Assembly: GCF_026544205.1 (NCBI RefSeq)
Contig: NZ_JALNUI010000016.1
Location: 29,220 to 93,219 of the forward strand
Reading direction: 5' to 3'
Source: Curtobacterium sp. GC_Cur_3
GTDB lineage: Bacteria > Actinomycetota > Actinomycetes > Actinomycetales > Microbacteriaceae
Length of the DNA stretch: 64,000 bases
A program made the position numbers and the translations under genes. Shown here in pieces: positions 34,821-43,700 of the stretch; the stretch's first letter is position 1; every line of letters begins with the position of its first letter. The notes under the pieces are model-generated. The model ran no database searches, was not told the DNA's origin, and saw nothing but the letters and a program-made list of their open reading frames with translations.

Positions 34821-35732
34821 CTACGGCGTCGGCATGCCGCCGTCGACGTGGAGCGTCTCCCCGACGACGTACGACGACTCGCCGCTCGCCAGGAACACGT
34901 AGGCCGGCGCGAGCTCGGCGGGCTGGCCCCAACGGCCGAGGTAGGTCTGCTCGCCCGCGGACGGCAGCGCCTCCGGCGGCTGACCGCCGGCCGGCTGCAG
35001 CGGCGTCCAGATCGGACCCGGTGCGACGGCGTTGACGCGGATGCCCTTCGGCGCGAGCTGCGCGGCGAGGCCCTTCGCGAGGTTGTTCACGGTGGCCTTC
35101 GTGGCCGCGTAGTGCACCAGGTGCGGCGACGGCGCGTAGGCCTGGATCGAGGTCGTGTTGATGATCGTCGAGCCCGGCTTGAGGTGCGGGACGGCGGCCT
35201 TCGTGATGCGGAAGGTGCCGTAGACGTTCGTCTTGAAGGTCTCGTCGAACTCGTCGTCGGAGATCTTCGTGATGTCGTCGACGTTCTGCTGCTTGCCGGC
35301 GTTGTTCACGAGGATGTCGAGCCCACCGAGCTCCTGCACGGCGGTCGCGACGAGCTGCTCGCAGAACTCGAGCGACGTGATGTCACCCGGGATCGCGACG
35401 GCCTTGCGGCCGGCGGCCTCGATGAGCGAGATGATGCGGTCGGCGTCCTCCTGCTCCTCGGGGAGGTAGCCGATGGCCACGTCGGCGCCCTCACGGGCGT
35501 AGGCGATCGCGACGGCGGCACCGATGCCGGAGTCACCGCCGGTGATGAGCGCCTTGCGGCCCTCGAGTCGGCCCGAGCCGCGGTAGGTGTCCTCACCGTG
35601 GTCGGCCGGGACGTTCTGCGCCATCTCCGCGTCCGTGCCGGCACCCTTGAGGTACTGCTCGTCGGGCGTCTTGTCGGCGTAGAGCTTCGTCGGGTCCTGC
35701 ATCGTGTACTGGTCGATCTGCTGGTCCGTCAT
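34821..35732 (-). CDS. SDR family oxidoreductase, glucose-1-dehydrogenase/GSP39 type
   Basis: 303 aa, with a leader of about 55 residues before TGGDSGIG, and YAATK as the active site. The leader (QDPTKLYADKTPDEQYLKGA) and HGEDTYRGSGRLEGRKALITG resemble B. subtilis stress-induced dehydrogenases. It is a paralogue of 3135-4025, sharing the fold of the leader, PGDxTxEFCQELV-like segments and TPLQPxxxPxE. The C-terminal VVGETLHVDGGMPTP is family-typical. A detoxifying carbonyl reductase or glucose dehydrogenase role is likely but unproven. Confidence 0.9.
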   Translation of the reverse strand: MTDQQIDQYTMQDPTKLYADKTPDEQYLKGAGTDAEMAQNVPADHGEDTYRGSGRLEGRKALITGGDSGIGAAVAIAYAREGADVAIGYLPEEQEDADRIISLIEAAGRKAVAIPGDITSLEFCEQLVATAVQELGGLDILVNNAGKQQNVDDITKISDDEFDETFKTNVYGTFRITKAAVPHLKPGSTIINTTSIQAYAPSPHLVHYAATKATVNNLAKGLAAQLAPKGIRVNAVAPGPIWTPLQPAGGQPPEALPSAGEQTYLGRWGQPAELAPAYVFLASGESSYVVGETLHVDGGMPTP

Positions 35733-35822
35733 GTCCCTCACGGTACGCAGCGGGGTCGCCACACCGCCCAGGAGGCTGTCCCCCGTTGCGCGCACCGGCC
35801 ACGGTCCGTCAGGCGGGTGCCA

Positions 35823-36713
35823 TCACGACCGGTCGCCCAGCACCGCACGTCCTCCGGCCGCACCGTCGGTGACACCCCCGGTGCTGCCGCTGCCGCTGCC
35901 GCTGCTCGACGCCATCGCCGCCAGGAGGCGGACCTTCTCGGCGCTCTCGCCGTCCGCGTCCGGGTGGTACACGACGAAGAGCAGCCCGTCCACGGGGAAC
36001 TTCTCCCGGTGCAACCGCATGGTCCCGAGCGACGGGTGGTGGACGACGGTCGAGTTCCCCGCGAGACGGCGGACGTCCTGACGGGCCCACAGCGACCGGA
36101 ACCGCGCGCTGGCCATCGACAGCTCCCCGACGACCTCGACCGCCCGGGCATCGGTGACGTCGTCGCCGACCGTGTGCCGGAAGGACGCGACCGCGTCGGC
36201 CGTCGCGGTCTCCCAGTCGTCGTGGAACTCGCGCTCCTCCGCGTCGAGGAGCAGCGACCGCAGGCGGTTCTCCCCCGGGGTCAGACGCGGCGAGAACGCC
36301 GTCGCGATCGCGTTCGCGGCCAGGACGTCGAAGTGGCGTCCCTCGATGAACGCGGGCAGCTCGAGCGTGGCGAGCAGCTGGTGCAGGCGCGGCGGCACGC
36401 GTTCGGCCGGGCGACGACGCCTGGACCTCGGCCGGGTCGCTCCGAGACCGAGGAGGAACTCGGTCTCCACGTCGTCGAGCTGGAGCACCCGCGCCAGGGA
36501 CTCCAGCACCTGCGTCGACGGGTTGCTGTCCCGGCCGCGTTCGAGACGCAGGTAGTAGTCGAGGCTGATCCCGGCGAGCAGCGCCACCTCCTCACGCCGG
36601 AGTCCGGTGACCCGCCGGTTGCCGCCTGGGCCGAGTCCGACCTGCTCCGGCGTGACGAGACCGCGCCGTGCGAGCAGGTACTCGCCGAGCCGGTTCGCCG
36701 TGGGGTCGTCCAT
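35823..36713 (-). CDS. XRE family regulator with MmyB-like ligand domain
   Basis: 296 aa. The helix-turn-helix (about 8-70; RVTGLRREEVALLAGISLDYY, LERGRDSNPS) is followed by the C-terminal MmyB-like domain (about 100-275; FDVLAANAIATAFSP and FRSLWARQDVR), a pattern typical of actinobacterial regulators next to SDR or NAD(P)H oxidoreductase genes. The C-terminus is a Ser/Gly repeat. Divergent from the SDR at 36856 across 142 bases, which it most likely represses. Confidence 0.92.
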   Translation of the reverse strand: MDDPTANRLGEYLLARRGLVTPEQVGLGPGGNRRVTGLRREEVALLAGISLDYYLRLERGRDSNPSTQVLESLARVLQLDDVETEFLLGLGATRPRSRRRRPAERVPPRLHQLLATLELPAFIEGRHFDVLAANAIATAFSPRLTPGENRLRSLLLDAEEREFHDDWETATADAVASFRHTVGDDVTDARAVEVVGELSMASARFRSLWARQDVRRLAGNSTVVHHPSLGTMRLHREKFPVDGLLFVVYHPDADGESAEKVRLLAAMASSSGSGSGSTGGVTDGAAGGRAVLGDRS

Positions 36714-36855
36714 GTGCCTCACGCTACCGAGCAGCCCGGGTCGGCGGGGTGCCCTGTCACTCCCCTGGACCACGGGGGACCTCCCGCGGCCCTGGCGGTG
36801 CGCGCACGATCGTCTCGTCCCACCCACAACCACAGGACCAGAGAAGAGCACCACC

Positions 36856-37596
36856 ATGGACATCCACGACCGCACCGTCCTCGTCGTCGGCGGCACGTCC
36901 GGCATCGGCCTCGGACTCGCCCGCCGGTTCGCCGACGCCGGCTCCACCGTCGTCGTCGGCGGCCGCGACACCGGCCGGGTCGACGACCTCGAGACCGTCT
37001 CCGTCGACGTCACCGACCCGGAGTCGGTCATCCGCGCTCGTGACACGGTGCTGGCGGCGCACCCCGACCTCGACGTCGTCGTGACGATGTCCGGCGTGAT
37101 GCTGCTCGAGGACCTCCGTGACCCGGCGCACTTCGCGTCCACGGCGACCACGATCGACGTCAACCTGCTCGGCACGATCCGCGTGCTCGACGCCTTCACG
37201 CCGCACCTCGTCGCACAGGGCCACGGCGACTTCATGACGGTGACCTCGGGCATCGCGTTCATGCCGTTCCCGCTCATGGCGTCCTACGGTGCGTCGAAGG
37301 CCGCGGTCCACGCGTACAGCGAGGCCCTCCGCGCGCACCTCGTCGGCACCGGCGTCGGCGTCACCGAGCTCGTGCCGCCGGCGGTCGCCACCGCCGGGCA
37401 GGAGCAGGTGAACCCGAACGCGCTGCCGCTGGACGCGTACCTCGACGAGGTCATCGGGCTGCTCACACAGACACCGACCCCGGACGAGGTCGTCGTCGAG
37501 CGTGCGCAGGCACTGCGGTGGGCCGAGCGCGACGGCACGTACGCCGCGCTGCTCGAGCAGCGGTCGCAGTCACTCGCCACCCTGCCGGGGCGCTGA
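36856..37596 (+). CDS. SDR family NAD(P)-dependent oxidoreductase (DltE-like)
   Basis: 246 aa. Rossmann motif VVGGTSGIGLGLA at 10-22 and active site YGASK near residue 146. The MPFPLMASYGASKAAVHAYS segment and the lack of the NNAG motif (here TMSGVM) are seen in the DltE/oxidoreductase branch. Divergent from the XRE/MmyB regulator, a common arrangement in which the reductase is induced by its substrate. AAGAG precedes the ATG. Confidence 0.9.
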   Translation: MDIHDRTVLVVGGTSGIGLGLARRFADAGSTVVVGGRDTGRVDDLETVSVDVTDPESVIRARDTVLAAHPDLDVVVTMSGVMLLEDLRDPAHFASTATTIDVNLLGTIRVLDAFTPHLVAQGHGDFMTVTSGIAFMPFPLMASYGASKAAVHAYSEALRAHLVGTGVGVTELVPPAVATAGQEQVNPNALPLDAYLDEVIGLLTQTPTPDEVVVERAQALRWAERDGTYAALLEQRSQSLATLPGR

Positions 37597-37631
37597 CCGG
37601 TCCGGCAACGGCCTTGGACGGGAGGCCCTGG

Positions 37632-38582
37632 TCACCCTCGGCGTTCGGCCTCTGTCCGGTGCGGGGCCAGGAACGCGTCCGTCTCGGCCCGGGTTGGCGC
37701 CGTCGCCGGCCCCGGCCGGGTGACCGCGATCGCCGCGGCCGCGTTCGCGCGCCGGACCGCGCCGAGGATCCCCTCACCACGCGAGAGCGCGGCGACGAGG
37801 ACGCCTCCGTGTGCGTCCCCGGCGCCGTTCGTGTCGACGGCCGCCACCGGGAAGCCCGGCATCAGGACGGGCCCGCCGGGCAGGGTCCGGTCGGCCACCC
37901 AGCACCCGGCCCCGCCGTCGCGCACCAGCACCGTGCCGGGTGCTCCCGCGGCGATCGTGGTGACCGCCTGTCGGAGGTCGGCCGACCCCGGGGACAGGAG
38001 CCGAGCCTCCCGGGCGTTCGTGGACAGCACGTCCGCACGCGCCATGACGGGGCCGAGCACCGCCGGGATGAGCGTGTCGACGAGCGGCGACGGGTCGAAC
38101 ACCACGCGCACCGCGGCCGGGACGGAGCCGAGCCAGTCCGCGATCGCGCGCCCGTTCACGGGGTGCGCCAGGCCGTAGCCGGAGACGAACAGCGTGTCGT
38201 CGTCGCGCAGCGTGACGCGGGCGAGCTCCTCGGCACCGAGTCGGCCCTCTGCTCCGACGCTCGTGACGAACGTGCGCTCGGTCGAGGCGTCCACGAGCGC
38301 GACGCAGTACCCGCTGTCGACGTCGTCGAGGCCGGGCTGCAGGACCTCGACGTCGGCGTCCGCCAGGGCCCGGCGGACCACGTCACCGAACGGCCCGGTG
38401 CCGTACTGGCCGGCGAAGACGACCGCCATGCCGTCGCGGCGCGCGGCGACCATCGTGTTGAGCCCGCCGCCGGCCGTGATCTCCGACGACGACGCGATGA
38501 CGTCGCCGCCCGGCTCGGGCAGGGCACCGACCCGCAGCACGATGTCGACGATCACGTTGCCGACCGAGACGAGCCGGGGCAT
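37632..38582 (-). CDS. PfkB family carbohydrate kinase (YegV-like position)
   Basis: 316 aa ribokinase-family kinase. GGGLNTMVAARRDG is the substrate-side signature; DTNGAGDAHGG starts at D250, with catalytic base D256. Last gene of the operon GntR, ADP-ribosylglycohydrolase, NCS1 permease, kinase; its ATG overlaps the permease stop by one base (TGATG). It is presumably the step that phosphorylates the ribose-type product released by the glycohydrolase. It is distinct from the ribokinase at 7225, with low similarity outside the motifs. GGGAGGCTCG occurs in reverse complement at 38002-38011. Confidence 0.9.
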   Translation of the reverse strand: MPRLVSVGNVIVDIVLRVGALPEPGGDVIASSSEITAGGGLNTMVAARRDGMAVVFAGQYGTGPFGDVVRRALADADVEVLQPGLDDVDSGYCVALVDASTERTFVTSVGAEGRLGAEELARVTLRDDDTLFVSGYGLAHPVNGRAIADWLGSVPAAVRVVFDPSPLVDTLIPAVLGPVMARADVLSTNAREARLLSPGSADLRQAVTTIAAGAPGTVLVRDGGAGCWVADRTLPGGPVLMPGFPVAAVDTNGAGDAHGGVLVAALSRGEGILGAVRRANAAAAIAVTRPGPATAPTRAETDAFLAPHRTEAERRG

Positions 38583-40075
38583 CAGGCGCGCTCGCGGACC
38601 GGCATCGGGGCGGACTCGTCCGCGGGCTCGTGCAGCACGCCCTTCGGCCCACCGGTGAGCGCGTAGAGGGCCGCGGCGACGATGAACGTGACGATCCAGC
38701 CGAGGCCGTTCGCGCCGATCCACGTCGAGGAGAACGCCCCGGTGAAGACCGGGTCGGCGTCGCCGACCTGCACGTTCGTGAACAGGAACCCGACGACGAT
38801 CGCGACGGCCCAGGCGACGAGGGCACGCCAGGCGACGCCGCCGGAGTACCAGTAGCGGCCGCCGGCGCCCAGGTCGAGCAGGGCCTCCGGGTCGTACCAG
38901 GTGCGACGGACGATGTCGGCGATGAAGACGCCGAGCCACGCGGTGATCGGGACGGCCAGCACCGAGATGAACGTGATGAACGGCGCGTAGAAGCCGTCGG
39001 CCACGAGCATGAAGTACATCGCGCCGAGCGTGGTCACGACGACGTCGACGGCCACCGCCCACACCCGGGGCACCTTGACGCCGAGGGTCAGCGTGGTGAG
39101 GCTCGCCGAGTACACGGACAGGTGGTTCGAGAGCAGCAAGCCGCCGAACGCGGCGATCAGGTACGGCACGGCCATCCAGCCGGGCAGCAGGTCGCGGATC
39201 GCGGCGACGGGGTCACCGGCCTGGGCGAGCGTCGGGTCACCGGCGGACACCAGTGCGCCGAGCCCGACGAGCAGCACGAGCGGGATGCCGGCGCCGGCGG
39301 CGCTCGCGGCGACGAGCTTGGACGCGCGGACGCTGCGCCTGGAGTACCGAGCGATGTCCGCGCCGGCGGTGGCCCAGCCGATGCCGGTGCCCGCGGCGAT
39401 CGTGCCGATGCCGATCGCCATCGCGGCGAACGGCCCAGCGGGGGCGCTGCCGACGACGTGCCAGTCGACGCGGAGCACCAGGAACACGGCGACGAACACG
39501 TTCAGCGCGCCGAACACCCATGTCGCCCACCGCTGCACGGCGACGATGAACGCGTGGCCGAGGCCGGAGATGAGCACGGTCGCGACGACGAACACCAGGA
39601 TCGCGACGATCGTGAGCAGTGGGGCGTGCTTGGCGTCACCGTCCGTGCCGAAGAGGATCGTGAACAGCGACAGCAGCACGAACGCGGCCGTGGTCGTGTT
39701 CACCGTCTCCCAGCCCAGGCGGGAGAGCAGCGACACGAACGTCGGGCCGATGTTGCCGCGTACGCCGAAGACCGCTCGGCTCAGGGTCAGGCCGGGCGCA
39801 CCGCCACGACGACCCGCGACCGAGATCACCCCGACGACGGCGAACGACCCGGCGGCGCCGATCACGGCGACGAGCAGCGCCTGCCAGACGTTGAGGTGCT
39901 GGAACGCCACCAGGGTCGCCCCGAGCGGCAGCCCGAGGATCGAGATGTTCGCGGCGAACCAGACCCAGAACAGCGCGCCGGCGTTCCCGGTGCGCTCGGC
40001 GGCGGGGACGGGCTCGATGCCGCGCTGTTCGATGCTGGTGAGCGTGCCGCTGGAGTGGGGAGCGGTGTCGGACAT
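38582..40075 (-). CDS. NCS1 family permease (purine/cytosine/nucleoside type)
   Basis: 497 aa with about 12 membrane helices, from RGIEPVPAAERTGNAGALFWVWFAANISIL (the N-terminal motif of the cytosine/purine permease branch) onwards. GWATAGADIARYSRRSV and LLLSNHLSVYSASLTTLTLG contain the substrate and cation site of NCS1. In E. coli the equivalent gene of the yeg operon encodes a different nucleoside transporter (MFS, YegT), so this operon uses a NCS1 protein instead. Substrate probably a nucleobase, nucleoside or related glycoside. Confidence 0.9.
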   Translation of the reverse strand: MSDTAPHSSGTLTSIEQRGIEPVPAAERTGNAGALFWVWFAANISILGLPLGATLVAFQHLNVWQALLVAVIGAAGSFAVVGVISVAGRRGGAPGLTLSRAVFGVRGNIGPTFVSLLSRLGWETVNTTTAAFVLLSLFTILFGTDGDAKHAPLLTIVAILVFVVATVLISGLGHAFIVAVQRWATWVFGALNVFVAVFLVLRVDWHVVGSAPAGPFAAMAIGIGTIAAGTGIGWATAGADIARYSRRSVRASKLVAASAAGAGIPLVLLVGLGALVSAGDPTLAQAGDPVAAIRDLLPGWMAVPYLIAAFGGLLLSNHLSVYSASLTTLTLGVKVPRVWAVAVDVVVTTLGAMYFMLVADGFYAPFITFISVLAVPITAWLGVFIADIVRRTWYDPEALLDLGAGGRYWYSGGVAWRALVAWAVAIVVGFLFTNVQVGDADPVFTGAFSSTWIGANGLGWIVTFIVAAALYALTGGPKGVLHEPADESAPMPVRERA

Positions 40076-40102
40076 GGTCTCTCTCACGTCGTCGGAAGGG
40101 AT

Positions 40103-40152
40103 TCGGGGGGCTTCGGGGGGCTTCGGGGGGCTTGGGGGGCTTGGGGGGCTTC
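40103..40152. repeat. minisatellite, CTTCGGGGGG-type unit
   Basis: About five tandem units of GGGGGGCTTC/GGGGGGCTT (9-10 bp) between the glycohydrolase stop and the permease start. In the minus-strand reading it is a proline-rich run, PPSPPSPPKPPE, in frame with the permease, but the ATG at 40075 is the family start. Confidence 0.85.
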
Positions 40153-40209
40153 GGGGATGAGACCCGGTCGATGGCGTTGGGGGGACGCCACCGACCGGGG
40201 GCTTGGGGG

Positions 40210-41205
40210 CTACGCGGAGGGGCGCAGCGCGAGGAGCGGCGTCACGACGTCGGCGAACCGCAGGTCGTTGACACGCTCGACCTGCTCGGCGGCACCGTCC
40301 GGCCACGCGGACGGTCCGTGCACGGCGCCGAGCACCGCGCCGGCCATCGCCGCGATCGTGTCCGTGTCACCGCCGAGGCTCGCGGCGGTGCAGAGCGTCT
40401 CCCACGGGTCGAGGTCGAGCGACACGAGCGCGAGCGCGGCGACGACGGACTCCTGGCTCGCGACGCTGGTGCCGATGACACCGTCGACCGTCGCGATCCG
40501 CTCGTCGGCCGCGATCGTCGGCAGGAACCCGCGCGCCCAGCTCGTCTTCGCGGCGATCGAGGCACCGGCGACCCAGTGGCCGCGGCGTTCCCCGATCCGT
40601 GCCGCGGCGACCGCGACGTCGAGGGCCTCGGTCCGGGAGGCCCCGTCGATCCCGGCGCTCACCGCGGCGGCGACCGCGGCGGCACCGGCGATGCCGAGCC
40701 CGGTGTCGTGGGTGACCCGGCAGGCGTCCTGCACGGCGTCGACCAGGGCGTCGAGGTCGTCGGCCCGCGTGGTGATCCCGACCGGGGTGATGCGCATGGC
40801 GGCGCCGTTCGTGGTCCCGGTGGAGCCCGCCTCGGACACGGGGACGCCGTCGAGGATGCGCTGCACGGCCGTCTTCGTGCTGGGCCCGAGCAGGTCGAGG
40901 GACCCCTTCGCCGCCATCGCCCGCTCCCAGGCGATCAGGGCCTCGGCGAACCGGGTCGGGTCGAGCCGCCCGTCGCCCTCGACGAGCAGCCGGGCGACGA
41001 GGACCGCCTGCTCGGTGTCGTCCGTGACGCTCGTGGCGGGCATGCCGTGCGCGATCCGCTGCCGGGGTCCGGCGTCGACGAAGCCCTCGATGCGCCCGTG
41101 GTCGGCGCGGATCTCGTCGAGGGACATCGACTGCGTGGGCATGCCGAGCGCGTCGCCGATCGCGAGGCCCTGGAAGGCGGCGAGCGCGTGGTCGTGGGGG
41201 GTCAT
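40210..41205 (-). CDS. ADP-ribosylglycohydrolase family protein
   Basis: 331 aa all-helical hydrolase. The dinuclear magnesium site is complete: GDALGMP at 17-23 with D18, TDDTEQ at 61-66 with D62 and D63, and GGDTDT at 278-283 with D280 and D282. The family cleaves ADP-ribosyl-protein bonds or, in the ARH1/3 and YegU-type branches, other N- or O-glycosidic ribose linkages. Its operon partners (permease, PfkB kinase) point to a small-molecule ribosyl substrate rather than proteins. The ATG overlaps the GntR stop (ATGA). Confidence 0.93.
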   Translation of the reverse strand: MTPHDHALAAFQGLAIGDALGMPTQSMSLDEIRADHGRIEGFVDAGPRQRIAHGMPATSVTDDTEQAVLVARLLVEGDGRLDPTRFAEALIAWERAMAAKGSLDLLGPSTKTAVQRILDGVPVSEAGSTGTTNGAAMRITPVGITTRADDLDALVDAVQDACRVTHDTGLGIAGAAAVAAAVSAGIDGASRTEALDVAVAAARIGERRGHWVAGASIAAKTSWARGFLPTIAADERIATVDGVIGTSVASQESVVAALALVSLDLDPWETLCTAASLGGDTDTIAAMAGAVLGAVHGPSAWPDGAAEQVERVNDLRFADVVTPLLALRPSA

Positions 41206-41999
41206 CGGGTCGTGTCCTGTCGTGTGGAGCGGTCGGCGGTCCGGGTCGGGGACATCGGCGCCGGGGTCGTCGGCCGCGGGGTCGTCGGCGCTGCGGACGG
41301 CTGCCCGAACCGCATGTGGATCCGGAACCGGTCGGGGTCGAGCAGGCTGTCGACGGCCTCGACGAACGCGCCCCCGGCGGACCGGGACACCCGTCGGCTG
41401 TGCAGGAAGGGCGTGCCGGCGGGACGCCCCAGCGCGAGCGCCTCGGACTCGTCGAGCGGACGGACGTCGATCCACTGCTCGGCCCGGGCGGGGACGAGGC
41501 CGGCCGCCGCGATGGTGGCGCTGAGGGATCCGTCGACCAGGCCGTCCTCGACGGATCGGTCCAGTCGGCCGATGCGGGGGACCAGGCTCCGCTCGTAGGA
41601 GACCGCCGGACCGTCGACGACCGAGCGGACGCGGTCGACCGCGATCAGCTCGGGGTCGGCCCCGACGACGCTGGCGAGCTCGGGGTCCACGACCCGCTCG
41701 ATCCGGAGCGTGACCGCCCGGACCTCGGCACCGCTGCCGGCGATCGACCGTGCCCAGCCGGCCCGCGGGTCGAGCGCTGCGCCGTCGAAGGTCACGACCG
41801 ACCCGATGCCGCCGTGGGTGGCGATGTACTCGTCGTCGGCCAGGTCGGCGAGCGCCGCGCGGACGGTGCCCCGGCTGACCGAGAACCGCTCGGCGAGCTC
41901 GTGCTCGCCCGGCAGCCGCTCACCGTGGCCGTAGCGGCCCGTCCCGATGGCGTCGCGCAGGGCGTCGGCGACGAGGCGTCGCTTCGATGAGACGGGCAT
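41202..41999 (-). CDS. GntR family regulator, HutC type
   Basis: 265 aa. The winged-helix DNA-binding domain (about 1-65; EHELAERFSVSRGTVRAALADL) is followed by a UTRA/HutC-type ligand domain (about 85-235, ending VEAVDSLLDPDRFRIHMRF). The C-terminal 30 residues are disordered Pro/Thr. First gene of the operon, and it has a GTACATGTAC palindrome 11 bases upstream of its start, so it probably represses its own operon. Counterpart of E. coli YegW. Confidence 0.9.
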   Translation of the reverse strand: MPVSSKRRLVADALRDAIGTGRYGHGERLPGEHELAERFSVSRGTVRAALADLADDEYIATHGGIGSVVTFDGAALDPRAGWARSIAGSGAEVRAVTLRIERVVDPELASVVGADPELIAVDRVRSVVDGPAVSYERSLVPRIGRLDRSVEDGLVDGSLSATIAAAGLVPARAEQWIDVRPLDESEALALGRPAGTPFLHSRRVSRSAGGAFVEAVDSLLDPDRFRIHMRFGQPSAAPTTPRPTTPAPMSPTRTADRSTRQDTTR

Positions 42000-42009
42000 G
42001 GCAGGAACG

Positions 42010-42019
42010 GTACATGTAC
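42010..42019. promoter_or_regulatory. candidate GntR operator
   Basis: GTACATGTAC is a perfect 10-bp palindrome starting 11 bases upstream of the GntR gene's start codon. HutC-type GntR regulators commonly bind sites with GT..AC half-sites. It would cover the promoter of the GntR-led operon. Confidence 0.6.
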
Positions 42020-42167
42020 AAGACCTGTCCAGTCCAGGGACAGCCGGTTCACGAACGGCCGGGAGGCCCGCCCCGCCTCCGTCGCGAACATCACGGTCCG
42101 GTGACGGCCCGGCTCCGATTCGGTAACACCCGTCGCACATCCTGGGTCGTGGTCGTACCGTCGACGG

Positions 42168-42881
42168 GTGACTCTCCGGACCCTGCTCGTGCTCGGCACC
42201 GCCGCGCTCGCCGTCGTGGCGGGCATGACGTCGTCCGACCTCGCGCGCGGATCCCTCCCTGACGACCGCGCCGTCGCCGCCGAGCTCACGCCGTCACCGA
42301 GCGCCACGTGGGTCCCCACCAGCAGGCTCAAGCGGGTGGACACGATCGAGCTCGACGCCGAGGCCATCACGCTCCGCGACGGCCGCCGGACCGTGGCCGT
42401 CGCCTCCATGCGGGACGCCGGCACCACCGTCCGACTGCTCACTCGGCTCCTCGGCTCACCGTCCCGGTCACAGACCCCCGAGGGCTCCGGCGGCCGCTGC
42501 TTCCCCGCCACCACGACCTCCACGTGGGGCGGCGCCGTCCGTGTCGCCGCGCTGGCCACGCCGTCGGCGCTCGGCAACTCGGTGGAGGTCCGGGTCCTCC
42601 GCGACGAGGTCCGCACCCGCACCGGTGACCTCGTGGAGCTGCAGGGCCCGCACGCCGTCCAGGTCGGCGACGACGTCGAGGACCGCATCGACCACGCCGA
42701 CGCCGACGACCGCGAGTCGCTCGGCTCGGACGACGCCGAGGCCTGGCAGGTCCTGCTCGAGGACGGCTGGCCGTCCGACCGGCACGGTGCCGGCACGAAC
42801 GGCGTCTCCGCGCTCACCGACGGCACCACGGTCACGGTGATCGGGTCGCCGATGCCCGTGCACGCGACGCGGGGCTGCTGA
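42168..42881 (+). CDS. secreted hypothetical protein
   Basis: 237 aa starting with GTG. A signal peptide (TLRTLLVLGTAALAVVAG) is followed by about 200 residues with no recognised domain. Two Cys (about 104 and the last residue) could form a disulfide outside the cell. The block LDAEAITLRDGRRTVAVASM and repeated acidic runs (DVEDRIDHADADDRESLGSD) are visible. No counterpart recognised; convergent with the phosphodiesterase gene. Confidence 0.6.
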   Translation: MTLRTLLVLGTAALAVVAGMTSSDLARGSLPDDRAVAAELTPSPSATWVPTSRLKRVDTIELDAEAITLRDGRRTVAVASMRDAGTTVRLLTRLLGSPSRSQTPEGSGGRCFPATTTSTWGGAVRVAALATPSALGNSVEVRVLRDEVRTRTGDLVELQGPHAVQVGDDVEDRIDHADADDRESLGSDDAEAWQVLLEDGWPSDRHGAGTNGVSALTDGTTVTVIGSPMPVHATRGC

Positions 42882-42901
42882 GCCCCTCCGCCGCTCGACG
42901 G

Positions 42902-43684
42902 TCACATGCGCAGGGTCGCGATGACCGGGAAGTGGTCGCTCGCGAACCAGGTCTCCGGTCCGTCGTGGTCGATGCGCACGCGGTCCACGCCGGCGACGTC
43001 CTTCGTCAGGACCCAGTCGATGCGCTCCCCCGAGTCGACCGGCGGCTCCCAGTCGTTGTAGGTCGCCGTCCGGTCGTCGGGGTCCCCCGCCACCGTCCAG
43101 GCGTCCGTGTACCCGGCCTCGGAGAAGACGCGTGAGGCGCTCCCCGTCCCGGCGGGCTCGTTGCAGTCGCCCGCGATGACGACGGGTCCGCCGATGCCGG
43201 CCAGGCGCTCGACGATGAGGGCGGCACTGCGTCCGCGGACCTCGTCGCCGTGCGCGTTCGGCTCGTGGTCGAGGTGCGTCGTCAGGAGCGTGAACGTCGG
43301 CCCGTCGACGTCGAGGAAGCGCACGTGGTTGGCGATGCGCGGGTAGACGCTGCCCCAGGTGTTCGACGCCGGCTCGTCCGGGGTGTCGGAGAGCCAGAAG
43401 GAGCCGTCGTCGTCCGGACGGAACCGGCTCGTGCGGAAGAAGACGGCCGCGTGCTCTCCGCCCGTGCCGCCCTCGCGACCCTGACCGATGGCGGTGTACC
43501 CGGGCAGTCCCTGCCGCAGGTCGTCCATCTGGTGGTCGAAGGCCTCCTGCACGCAGAGGAGGTCGGGGTCGTTGCGGCGGACGATGTCCAGCAGGACGGG
43601 GACCCGGGCCGGCCAGTCGCGCGCCGGGTCGGGGTTCTTCACGTTGTAGGTCATCAGGGTGATCGGACGGGCTGCGGAGTCCAC
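42902..43684 (-). CDS. endonuclease/exonuclease/phosphatase family protein
   Basis: 260 aa, EEP (DNase I-like) fold. Family motifs: MTYNVKN at the start, DLLCVQEAFDHQ (metal-binding Glu), TTHLDHE (His), DCNEPAG (Asp/Asn) and the final SDHFPVI (Asp-His pair). No signal peptide is seen, so it would act inside the cell; the substrate could be a phosphodiester, sphingolipid or inositol phosphate. The GTG at 43684 is chosen; MTYNVKN begins only 11 residues later. Confidence 0.9.
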   Translation of the reverse strand: MDSAARPITLMTYNVKNPDPARDWPARVPVLLDIVRRNDPDLLCVQEAFDHQMDDLRQGLPGYTAIGQGREGGTGGEHAAVFFRTSRFRPDDDGSFWLSDTPDEPASNTWGSVYPRIANHVRFLDVDGPTFTLLTTHLDHEPNAHGDEVRGRSAALIVERLAGIGGPVVIAGDCNEPAGTGSASRVFSEAGYTDAWTVAGDPDDRTATYNDWEPPVDSGERIDWVLTKDVAGVDRVRIDHDGPETWFASDHFPVIATLRM

Positions 43685-43700
43685 CCGTCGACCGTACCCG

